64,000 nucleotides of DNA from Myroides oncorhynchi (GTDB taxonomy: Bacteria > Bacteroidota > Bacteroidia > Flavobacteriales > Flavobacteriaceae). The stretch lies in the NCBI RefSeq assembly GCF_020905415.1, contig NZ_JAJJMP010000001.1, forward strand, positions 429,501 to 493,500. Reading direction: 5' to 3'. The translations under genes were made by a program, and so were the position numbers. Positions 56,677 to 64,000 of the stretch are shown here, in pieces. The notes under the pieces are model-generated. The model saw nothing but the letters and a program-made list of their open reading frames with translations, was not told the origin of the DNA and made no database searches. Numbering within the stretch: position 1 is the stretch's first letter; every line of letters begins with the position of its first letter.

Positions 56677-58197
56677 ATGAAGATTAAAGAGCTTTTAAAC
56701 TTTCGACTACTTGCAGGTATATTAATCGCTGCTAGTATTACGAGTTGTGGAAATTCAAACAGTAATGTTTCAACTGCTACAGGTTGGAAAATCAATGATA
56801 GTAAAGGTGGTTTCCAATACAACACCAAATACGAACAACGAACTCCCAAAGGAATGGTTGCCGTAGAAGGAGGTACATTTACAATGGGACGTATTCAAGA
56901 AGATATTCTTGCAGAATGGAATAACAACCCTAAAGAGATGTATGTACAATCTTTTTATATGGATGAAACAGAGACTACTAATATAATGTATAATGAATAT
57001 TTATATTGGTTGCGTACTGTATATCCTCAAAACAACGAACTATATCAAGAAATCTATAAAAGTGCTATTCCTGATACAACAGTTTGGAGAGGTCCTTCTG
57101 GATTCAACGAATCTCTTATCACGAGCTATTTAAGACATCCTGCCTATGCTAACTATCCTGTAGTGGGAGTTACGTGGGTACAAGCTAATGATTATGCTAA
57201 ATGGAGAACTGATCGTGTTAACGAATTAGCTCTAGAAAAAGCTGGCTACTTAAAGAAAGATGCAAAAATTATAGATGCTGAATCTGATGCTCACTTTAGT
57301 ACTGACACATACTTAATATCTCCAGAATCTGTTTATGGAGGTAATTCTGATATTGCTTATAAAGGAAAAGCAAATAAAGCTAAAGAAGGAGATCGCAATC
57401 TATATGCTACACAGAACTCAGGATTATTTACATCTCAATTTAGATTACCTACTGAGGCTGAATGGGAATATGCTGCTATCGGATTGATTGGCAATAGAGA
57501 GTACAATAATTATAAAGGCCGTAAAAAGTATCCTTGGGATAAAAACAGCAAACGCAAAAAAGGAAAACCAATTGTTCAGAATACTAAATACGCGAACTAC
57601 AAACAAGGTCGTGGAGACTATGGTGGTATAGCTGGTTGGTCAACTGATAATGGAGATATTACTAATGCAGTAAAATCATATCCTCCTAATGATTTCGGTT
57701 TATATGATATGTCTGGTAACGTTGCTGAATGGGTGGCAGATGTTTACGATCCTACGATTGATCAAAACGAAACAGATTTCAATTTCTATAAAGGAAATGT
57801 ATACTACAAAAATAAAATAGGAGCTGACGGAAAAATAGAAATAACAACGAACGAAACAGTTAAATTCGACACACTTAGCACTGGAAAGTTAAGAGCTAGA
57901 AACTTACCTGGACAAGTTGCACAAGAAATATTAGATCCTTCAGTATTCGATGATAATATACAGACTGGTTTAGGAGGTAGAATAAAAGGTGAAGCTCCTA
58001 CTCCTTTAAAAAGAGCAACTCTTTATGATGAAAAATCACGTGTAATTAAAGGTGGATCTTGGAAAGATAGGGCTTACTGGTTAGACCCTGCTACTAGAAG
58101 ATTCTTCCCAGAAGATCAAGCTACAGATTATATAGGATTTAGATTAGTAATGACTAAAGTTGGTCCAAAATCTGATAAACGCAAAACAAAGAATTAA
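56677..58197 (+). CDS. gldJ: Gliding motility lipoprotein GldJ
   Basis: Outer-membrane lipoprotein required for gliding and for type IX secretion stability. 506 residues: lipobox with C24 (SITSCGNS), then a formylglycine-generating-enzyme/sulfatase-like domain (about 57-500) with VAVEGGTFTMG, RLPTEAEWEYAA, DFGLYDMSGNVAEWVAD and the closing IGFRLVMTK. Slightly shorter than the F. johnsoniae protein. Followed by murF, as in other flavobacteria. Confidence 0.93.
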   Translation: MKIKELLNFRLLAGILIAASITSCGNSNSNVSTATGWKINDSKGGFQYNTKYEQRTPKGMVAVEGGTFTMGRIQEDILAEWNNNPKEMYVQSFYMDETETTNIMYNEYLYWLRTVYPQNNELYQEIYKSAIPDTTVWRGPSGFNESLITSYLRHPAYANYPVVGVTWVQANDYAKWRTDRVNELALEKAGYLKKDAKIIDAESDAHFSTDTYLISPESVYGGNSDIAYKGKANKAKEGDRNLYATQNSGLFTSQFRLPTEAEWEYAAIGLIGNREYNNYKGRKKYPWDKNSKRKKGKPIVQNTKYANYKQGRGDYGGIAGWSTDNGDITNAVKSYPPNDFGLYDMSGNVAEWVADVYDPTIDQNETDFNFYKGNVYYKNKIGADGKIEITTNETVKFDTLSTGKLRARNLPGQVAQEILDPSVFDDNIQTGLGGRIKGEAPTPLKRATLYDEKSRVIKGGSWKDRAYWLDPATRRFFPEDQATDYIGFRLVMTKVGPKSDKRKTKN

Positions 58198-58220
58198 CAT
58201 TATTTAAAATATTCTTTTTC

Positions 58221-58252
58221 AAAAGCCCTAATTGCATTAGGGCTTTTTTTTA
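58221..58252 (+). terminator. Terminator of gldJ
   Basis: Stem AAAAGCCCTAAT / ATTAGGGCTTTT with a 3-nt loop TGC and a T run. The loop region supplies the TTG of the murF promoter. Confidence 0.85.
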
Positions 58253-58260
58253 TACTTTTG
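58232..58260 (+). promoter_or_regulatory. Promoter of murF, embedded in the gldJ terminator
   Basis: TTG (58232-58234), 18 nt, TACTTTTG (58253-58260). The -7 box ends four bases before the murF ATG at 58265, so the predicted transcript starts at the start codon. Confidence 0.6.
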
Positions 58261-58264
58261 ATCT

Positions 58265-59566
58265 ATGGATATTACAGAACTTTACCAATGTTTTTTACAG
58301 TGTGATGGTGTATCAACGGATACGAGAAGCATACAGCCTAATTCACTTTTTTTTGCATTAAAAGGAGACTCTTTTGATGCTAATCTATTTGCTCAAGAAG
58401 CTTTAAATAATGGAGCTGCTTATGTCGTTATGGACAACAAAAAGTTGGTAACTGATCCAACTAAAATGTTATATGTTGCAGATTCCCTAGGAGCTTTACA
58501 ACAATTAGCAAAACACCATAGACAACAATTAGGCTTACCTATTATAGCCCTGACAGGTAGTAATGGCAAAACCACTTCTAAAGAACTTATCGCTGCTGTA
58601 CTTAGCAAAAAGTATAAGATAGCTGCTACCAAGGGAAATCTAAATAACCATATTGGTGTTCCTTTAACATTATTGTCTATATCTGAAGATACAGACTTGG
58701 GAATTATAGAAATGGGAGCTAATCACAAACAAGAAATAGCAATGTTATGTGAAATTGCAGATCCTGATTTTGGGTACATTACTAACTTTGGAAAAGCGCA
58801 CTTAGATGGCTTCGGAGGTTTTGAAGGTGTTATTAAAGCTAAAAGCGAACTATATGACTACCTAGAAGACAATCATAAAACGGCGTTTGTAAATATAGAT
58901 GATCCTCGACAAGATGCTAAAACAATTACTTTTAATCGCTTTACTTTTGGTAGTGACGATTCAGCAGATATAGTAATTGATAAATTAGAAGCACAACCTA
59001 ATGCCACTGTTTATTACAAAGGTGAGAGTATTAACTCTAATCTTACAGGTATATATAATGCTACTAATATTGCTGCTGCTCTGACTATTGGTGATTTTTT
59101 CAATGTTGAACTACATGATATTAAAAATGCTATTGAGCAATATATCCCTACAAACAATCGATCTCAATGGATTATAAAAGACCAGTCTATGATCCTATTA
59201 GATGCATATAATGCTAATCCAAGTAGCATGGATGCAGTACTTACTAACTTTGATCATTTAAAAGATGATAGAGATAAAGTATTCATCCTAGGAGATATGT
59301 TAGAACTTGGACAGGAGGGATTAAAAGAACATAAAGATATTATTGAACGAATCGACAAAGTAAATAACAAAACAGCTTACTTTATAGGAAAGGAATTTGC
59401 TAAAGCAGCTATAAACACAAATTACAAAAATATCTTTTACTTTGAATCATTTGACCTATTTAAAAAGCACATTCAAGATGTTTCTAATGAAGCCTTCCTA
59501 AATAAATTAATTTTAATTAAAGGATCACGAGGGATAGCGTTAGAAAGAGCACTAGAACTTATATAA
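58265..59566 (+). CDS. murF: UDP-N-acetylmuramoyl-tripeptide-D-alanyl-D-alanine ligase
   Basis: Last cytoplasmic step that builds the peptidoglycan pentapeptide precursor (EC 6.3.2.10). 433 residues. ATP loop GSNGKTT (98-104), central and C-terminal Mur ligase domains with LLDAYNANPSSM. The start is fixed by the conserved N-terminal GVSTDTRSIQPNSLFFALKGD. It is not in a mur cluster, as is usual for murF next to gldJ. Possibly leaderless. Confidence 0.95.
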   Translation: MDITELYQCFLQCDGVSTDTRSIQPNSLFFALKGDSFDANLFAQEALNNGAAYVVMDNKKLVTDPTKMLYVADSLGALQQLAKHHRQQLGLPIIALTGSNGKTTSKELIAAVLSKKYKIAATKGNLNNHIGVPLTLLSISEDTDLGIIEMGANHKQEIAMLCEIADPDFGYITNFGKAHLDGFGGFEGVIKAKSELYDYLEDNHKTAFVNIDDPRQDAKTITFNRFTFGSDDSADIVIDKLEAQPNATVYYKGESINSNLTGIYNATNIAAALTIGDFFNVELHDIKNAIEQYIPTNNRSQWIIKDQSMILLDAYNANPSSMDAVLTNFDHLKDDRDKVFILGDMLELGQEGLKEHKDIIERIDKVNNKTAYFIGKEFAKAAINTNYKNIFYFESFDLFKKHIQDVSNEAFLNKLILIKGSRGIALERALELI

Positions 59567-59570
59567 AAAC

Positions 59571-59596
59571 AAAAAAGAGCTAATTAGCTCTTTTTT
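59571..59596. terminator. Bidirectional terminator after murF
   Basis: Perfect palindrome AAAAAAGAGCTAA / TTAGCTCTTTTTT shared with the convergent gene. Confidence 0.85.
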
Positions 59597-59601
59597 ATTT
59601 T

Positions 59602-60633
59602 CTATTCACTCAATTCTAATCGAGTAATTAAAGGGTAATGATCTGAATTCTTAAATTCCGAATACGTATTAAAAGACTTTACATGTATACGAGGATCTAC
59701 GAATACATAATCAATTCGCATAGGATAATAAGAAAAATCATACGTCTTCCCAAATCCTGTACCACCTTCTACGAAAGCATCATTTAAATCCCCTCTAATA
59801 TTGCGATACACATAAGAATAAGCACTATTATTCATATCACCACAGATAATCTTAGGTATAGAGACATCATTCATGTGGGATTGTATCAACTCCGATTGCA
59901 CTTGCTGTTCTTTAAATGCCTTTGCGATTCTGTTAACGATCATTTTAGACTTAGCTTCATCTATGCTCTCATGTATATCAGGACTAATACTGATAGATTG
60001 AAGGTGTATGCTATAGACACGTATTGTATCTTGTCCTTTTAAAATATCAGCAAAGATCACATTGTTATTTGAACTAGGTAGATTAATCTCTCCCTTATCT
60101 AATATTCTATACTTAGAATATATCGCTTGCCCAGTTTTGATCTTATTACCATGTACAGTAATATACTTATATGGGTACTGACTAAATTTGATATTATTAT
60201 TCTTGGAATACTCTTGAAAACATACTACATCAGGATCATGTAAGTCCACAAACTCTTTTATTTTCTTAGGAATATCTTCATCTGGTATCCAATTAAAAAG
60301 ATTAAATAAGCGAACATTATAACTCATCAGCGTAAACTCATTATCTCCCAATTCCTCATTTCGTCCAGTAAACTTATAGAACTTATTAATAAACGTAATT
60401 CCCAATAATAGTATTAAAACAGACAACCAAATATGCCTTTTAAGTTGCACCAACCAATAGAACAAAAAAGCCAAGTTGATAATTAAAAAGAAAGGTAATA
60501 TCAGTGTAAACACGGATAAAAGAGGAAATAATTTTGGTGCTAAAAAAGGTAAAAAATATCCTACTAAAGACATTATTGCCACTAGAATATTTGTTCCATA
60601 CACTATTTTATTAAACCATGATAGGTTCCTCAT
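59602..60633 (-). CDS. Endonuclease/exonuclease/phosphatase family membrane protein
   Basis: 343 residues. Three membrane segments at the N terminus (about 12-30, 35-57, 66-86), then an EEP domain facing one side of the membrane. Catalytic residues appear in CFQEY, the HLQS motif, CGDMNN, DYVFVD and SDHYP. Could be a nuclease or a phospholipid/inositol-type phosphatase. Three bases after the second rhomboid gene. Confidence 0.9.
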   Translation of the reverse strand: MRNLSWFNKIVYGTNILVAIMSLVGYFLPFLAPKLFPLLSVFTLILPFFLIINLAFLFYWLVQLKRHIWLSVLILLLGITFINKFYKFTGRNEELGDNEFTLMSYNVRLFNLFNWIPDEDIPKKIKEFVDLHDPDVVCFQEYSKNNNIKFSQYPYKYITVHGNKIKTGQAIYSKYRILDKGEINLPSSNNNVIFADILKGQDTIRVYSIHLQSISISPDIHESIDEAKSKMIVNRIAKAFKEQQVQSELIQSHMNDVSIPKIICGDMNNSAYSYVYRNIRGDLNDAFVEGGTGFGKTYDFSYYPMRIDYVFVDPRIHVKSFNTYSEFKNSDHYPLITRLELSE

Positions 60634-60636
60634 ATC

Positions 60637-61491
60637 TTATTTATTTCCAGATCTAAATAGAAAATCCTTCTCATCTTTAGTCAAACTTTCATATCCAGAT
60701 TTACTGATTTTATCTAATATTTTATCTATTTGCTGTTGTCTTGTTTTTCCTTCATTACATACCTCATTCTTCGTATGCTCAACTTTCTTATTGACATAAA
60801 CTTTCTTAAATTTAGCCCCTTGACTTCGTTTAAATAGATTACTTATCTTATCAAAGATACTACTTAAATCATACCCTTTCTCTAATAATTTTATATAGAG
60901 ATATCCCATCACTGCTCCTCCTAGATGAGCTAAATGTCCTCCTACATTACTTGTATTTAATTGGATAACATCTAGAACAATGATAAAAACAGCGATATGC
61001 CACATCTTTACATTGCCTATTAGTGCTAATCTTACTTGCATCATAGGTGCGTGAACTGCTATTGCTACTAATGGTGCTATCGTAGCTGCTGAGGCTCCTA
61101 CTAAGACCGCTCCTGTAGTCATAAACTGAGAGCCTATCACAAAGAATATCCCCCCAAATAATGCACCAAATATATATAAGGTCAAGAATTGTTTCTCACT
61201 AAAAAAAGTAGAAAATAACCGATTCACAAAGAACAACATAATCATATTAAACAGCAAGTGTATTACACCAGCGTGTATAAATGAATAAGTAAGTATTGTC
61301 CATGGTTTAAAGGCTAGTACAGACAGATTACTATTTAATACTAACCACGATAATACATGTGAACTAAACGCTGAGAAAAAAGCATTCAATATAAGAACAA
61401 CTAAACCTATCCCTACATTCCAATAAATGATCTTCTGTGCAATACCTCCAGCTCTATACTGGTATTTTAAATCATCTAATATCTTACTCAT
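60637..61491 (-). CDS. Rhomboid-family intramembrane serine protease, second gene
   Basis: 284 residues with six membrane segments and a C-terminal cytoplasmic tail (about 205-284) rich in lysine. The catalytic pair is S134 in GASAA and H189 in HLAHLGG. The usual GxSG is GASA here, an altered oxyanion-loop residue. The start overlaps the stop of the first rhomboid gene by one base, so the two are translationally coupled. Confidence 0.9.
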   Translation of the reverse strand: MSKILDDLKYQYRAGGIAQKIIYWNVGIGLVVLILNAFFSAFSSHVLSWLVLNSNLSVLAFKPWTILTYSFIHAGVIHLLFNMIMLFFVNRLFSTFFSEKQFLTLYIFGALFGGIFFVIGSQFMTTGAVLVGASAATIAPLVAIAVHAPMMQVRLALIGNVKMWHIAVFIIVLDVIQLNTSNVGGHLAHLGGAVMGYLYIKLLEKGYDLSSIFDKISNLFKRSQGAKFKKVYVNKKVEHTKNEVCNEGKTRQQQIDKILDKISKSGYESLTKDEKDFLFRSGNK

Positions 61492-62240
61492 TATCTATCC
61501 CAGCGATTACGATCAAACTGCGTCTTCTTAAAGTACAACATCAACAAATATCCCATCAAAGCACCACCTATATGTGCAAAGTGAGCAATACCACCGCCTC
61601 CTCCGAATAAACTAAAACTACCTACTACTCCTCCATATAAATCAAGCAACAATATACCAGGTACGAAATATTTAGCCTTTACTGGCACTGGAATAAACAT
61701 CATCATCAACTCTGCATTAGGGAACATAAAAGCAAAAGCTACTAATAATCCATAGATAGCTCCTGATGCTCCTACTACTGGTGTATTATATGCTGATAAA
61801 AAATTAGTCAATTCTCCTTCTTTCAATATTCCTCCCCATCTTAAATCATACTTCCCTTCTGCTAATAATGCCATTACATCTGACGATGAATATCCATTAT
61901 CCACTAACGTTGACACAGCTGAATGTACACTATAGTAATTAACTCCTGTATGTAATAAAGCCGCTCCAAAACCACATAATAAATAGAATGTAAGAAACTT
62001 CTTACCTCCCCAAATAGATTCTAAGGTAGTTCCAAAAGAAAACAAAGCAAACATATTAAATAATATATGCATCAAACCTCCATGCATAAACATGTGGGTC
62101 AAAGGTTGCCATGCGTAAAATCGTGGATTATCAAAATAATACATAGCAAACAACTCTTGGATAACTGGCATAAATGCACTTGCTCCGAAGAATATTAAGT
62201 TTACTATAATTAAATGTTTTACGGTCTCTGATATTCTCAT
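61491..62240 (-). CDS. Rhomboid-family intramembrane serine protease, first gene
   Basis: 249 residues. Catalytic S159 in GASGAIYG and H223 in HFAHIGGALMGYL, plus the MFMHGGLMHILFNM signature (50-63). A larger luminal loop (about 105-150) than in GlpG. Starts within the stop codon of mutL (TAATG overlap). Confidence 0.93.
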   Translation of the reverse strand: MRISETVKHLIIVNLIFFGASAFMPVIQELFAMYYFDNPRFYAWQPLTHMFMHGGLMHILFNMFALFSFGTTLESIWGGKKFLTFYLLCGFGAALLHTGVNYYSVHSAVSTLVDNGYSSSDVMALLAEGKYDLRWGGILKEGELTNFLSAYNTPVVGASGAIYGLLVAFAFMFPNAELMMMFIPVPVKAKYFVPGILLLDLYGGVVGSFSLFGGGGGIAHFAHIGGALMGYLLMLYFKKTQFDRNRWDR

Positions 62241-64000
62241 TATAATGCGAATTTTTTTTCTATATCTTCTACTCTCATTGTGATAAAAGTAGGCTTCATA
62301 AATGGTGATACACTCGGTTCTTTACAAGCAAAAAGCGAATTAACGATATTCTCTTGCTCTTCTTCATTTAGCACAGTACCTGTCTTGACAGATAAACTAT
62401 GTGCTAATGATTTAGCGATGCGGTCACTCTGACCCATTGCTGTTTTTGGCACACCATCTTGGAAGTCACTGATTAGGTCTTCTAAGACGATAGACGCCTC
62501 ACTCTCTGATATATTTACAGGTAGTCCTGAGATCACCACATAATCCTGTGTCATATGCTCAAATCCAAATCCTGTCTGTTGTAACATCGGATATAACTCT
62601 CTAAGTATCTCTACCTCATAAGGAGAATAATACAATGTCAATGGAAATAACAACTGTTGTGATGAAGCGGTGTGATTCTGGATGCTCTCCATAAACTTCT
62701 CATACAGTATACGTTGATGTGCTCTCCCTTGATCAATGATTACCATTCCTGATTTGATTGGACTCACGATATACTTTCTGTTAATCTGAAAACGCTTCAC
62801 TCCAGTTATCTCCCCTTGTTTGTTTTCAAAGAGATTACCTGTTATGAAATCACTCTCTAATTTTATGCCAGACACATCTAAATCCTCACTTGTCGAACGC
62901 AATCCTTCATACAAATTCTCCCATCCTTCAATGTTACTCTTAGATGACACCACTCCTTTAGAAGATGATTTGCTACTTCCACCAGATGATTTACTCATCT
63001 TAGATTCGATCACATCCGTATTTCTATTCACTTTTGACCCTAAAGTCATTCCATCTGCATAGTCATCACGAGTGATAGCATTTCCTTTGCTCTCTAACAC
63101 ATCTCCATAAGAAGTTTCTTCCTCTACATCAGCTGTGCTTGTAGAAAATCCTTCTATATAATCAGAAGAAGAATTCCCTTTACTTTCTAACGCTTCATCA
63201 AACGAAATATTCTCTAATACATTACCTTTACTTTCTAACGTCTCCTCAATCGAAATATTTTCTGATACATTACCTTTACTTTCTAAAACATCAATAAAAC
63301 GAGTATTCTCTATATCATTTCCATTATTTGTGATCTTATCCCCAAAAGGATTCATCGTCACATAACTCTCTTTATTCTCTAAGTCATCGATAAAGCGGTT
63401 ATTCTCGATATTACTATCGGTATTTCCGATAAACATTGCCGCATTATTATCAAATGGATTGTATTCAAACTTATCAGTCTGCAAGATTAATTCTCTATGA
63501 AACGGGTTAAAATTTCTATCCACTTCTATCGTAGGTGTAGACGCTTCTTTTCCCTCAAAATCATAAGGTGTATCTAAACTAGCATCACGTTGAAAGTCTA
63601 ATACTGGTGCTACATTAAACTGTCCAAGACTATGCTTAATGATCGAGCGTAGAATACTGTATAATGCCTGTTCATCGTCAAACTTTACCTCTGTCTTAGT
63701 CGGATGAATATTGATATCGATACTATCAGGTGGTACGTTAAAGTAAATGAAATAGCTAGGATGAGTCCCTTCTTTTAATAGTCCTTCATACGCCGCCATA
63801 ATAGCGTGATGTAGATAACCACTCTTCACAAAGCGGTCATTCACAAAGAAAAACTGTTCTCCTCTACTCTTCTTTGCAAACTCTGGTTTCCCCACGAATC
63901 CCAATACTTCTACAATCTCTGTATTCTCCTTAATTGGCACCAACTTCTCATTCGTACGCGTCCCATAAACATTGACGATACGCTGACGAGAATTACTAGG
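62240..64000 (-). CDS. mutL: DNA mismatch repair protein MutL (5' end outside window)
   Basis: The open frame continues past 64000 with RQRIVNVYGTR, so only the N-terminal ATPase half is lost. Visible: the end of the GHKL domain (KPEFAKKSRGEQFFFVNDR, NIHPTKTEVKF), a long linker with 16-residue repeats, and the C-terminal dimerisation domain. The endonuclease metal motif DQHA(x)2E(x)4E reads DQGRAHQRILYE, and the later CPHGRP-type motif reads VSPFMKP, so nicking activity is doubtful. Followed by two rhomboid genes without gap. Confidence 0.95.
   Translation of the reverse strand, partial: PSNSRQRIVNVYGTRTNEKLVPIKENTEIVEVLGFVGKPEFAKKSRGEQFFFVNDRFVKSGYLHHAIMAAYEGLLKEGTHPSYFIYFNVPPDSIDINIHPTKTEVKFDDEQALYSILRSIIKHSLGQFNVAPVLDFQRDASLDTPYDFEGKEASTPTIEVDRNFNPFHRELILQTDKFEYNPFDNNAAMFIGNTDSNIENNRFIDDLENKESYVTMNPFGDKITNNGNDIENTRFIDVLESKGNVSENISIEETLESKGNVLENISFDEALESKGNSSSDYIEGFSTSTADVEEETSYGDVLESKGNAITRDDYADGMTLGSKVNRNTDVIESKMSKSSGGSSKSSSKGVVSSKSNIEGWENLYEGLRSTSEDLDVSGIKLESDFITGNLFENKQGEITGVKRFQINRKYIVSPIKSGMVIIDQGRAHQRILYEKFMESIQNHTASSQQLLFPLTLYYSPYEVEILRELYPMLQQTGFGFEHMTQDYVVISGLPVNISESEASIVLEDLISDFQDGVPKTAMGQSDRIAKSLAHSLSVKTGTVLNEEEQENIVNSLFACKEPSVSPFMKPTFITMRVEDIEKKFAL
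63060..63420 (-). repeat. Tandem 48-nt repeats in the mutL linker
   Basis: The 16-residue unit LESKGNVxENISxEEx occurs twice directly in tandem with a third partial unit, and LESKGN returns a fourth time after 31 residues. Further upstream IENxRFIDxLExK occurs twice. All steps are multiples of three, so copy number changes would keep the frame. Confidence 0.8.

Overview
The window is a stretch of chromosome from a low-GC member of the Bacteroidota, almost certainly family Flavobacteriaceae. The evidence is type IX secretion and gliding genes (porV, gldJ, a PorD-type DUF4835 protein), a CarboxypepD_reg-type TonB-dependent receptor paired with a DUF4249 lipoprotein, many Bacteroidota-only DUF families, and repeated use of the Bacteroidota promoter (-33 TTG/TTTG, about 19 nt, -7 TAnnTTTG). 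Myroides or a close relative is my best guess, but the sequence alone does not prove it. Most of the window is ordinary housekeeping DNA. I see no rRNA, tRNA, CRISPR array or prophage. One intact IS1595-family insertion sequence is present.

Layout: 1-3.6 kb, end of a Wzc-type tyrosine kinase and monomeric isocitrate dehydrogenase. 3.7-8.8 kb, a LytS/LytTR two-component pair divergent from a TonB receptor/DUF4249 operon, with a perfect 15-bp inverted repeat between them. 8.8-18.4 kb, two long minus-strand operons: bamD-rpoZ-coaBC-porD-recN, and DUF6495-ligA-DUF6913-dapA-ferritin. 18.4-23.6 kb, a lipoprotein, rpsF-rpsR-rplI, a DMP19-like gene and priA. 23.8-28.4 kb, two orphan immunity-like genes, DUF2147, BrkB, nadC and a DJ-1 protein. 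28.5-35.7 kb, plus-strand lipoproteins including an azurin and a YceI protein, a bacillithiol-type reductase, a Fur-family regulator and tandem aromatic amino acid permeases. 35.8-42.8 kb, tcdA, tatD, valS, DUF1573, a CpsB-type phosphatase and DUF4105. 43.4-53.7 kb, pssA, the IS1595 insertion, putP, two MFS exporters, a UDG-family protein, AraC, GNAT and CorC-like genes. 54-64 kb, cdd, porV, gldJ, murF, an endonuclease/phosphatase protein, two rhomboid proteases and mutL (cut by the window end).

The most interesting content is between genes. A family of about 100-150 bp intergenic elements (five recognisable copies, best copy 47697-47848 with perfect 12-bp terminal inverted repeats) has a conserved internal stem with what looks like a compensatory change. 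A second, unrelated repeat occurs twice in opposite orientation (25199-25295 and 40635-40709). IS1595 has landed in the 5' UTR of an NTF2-like gene with a perfect 8-bp target duplication. Several palindromes lie on predicted promoters (LytTR/TonB locus, Fur-family gene, GNAT gene). A sigma-54-like site followed by a terminator may make a small RNA at about 44.4 kb. porU, normally between porV and gldJ in flavobacteria, is missing from that position and replaced by 850 bp of AT-rich non-coding DNA.
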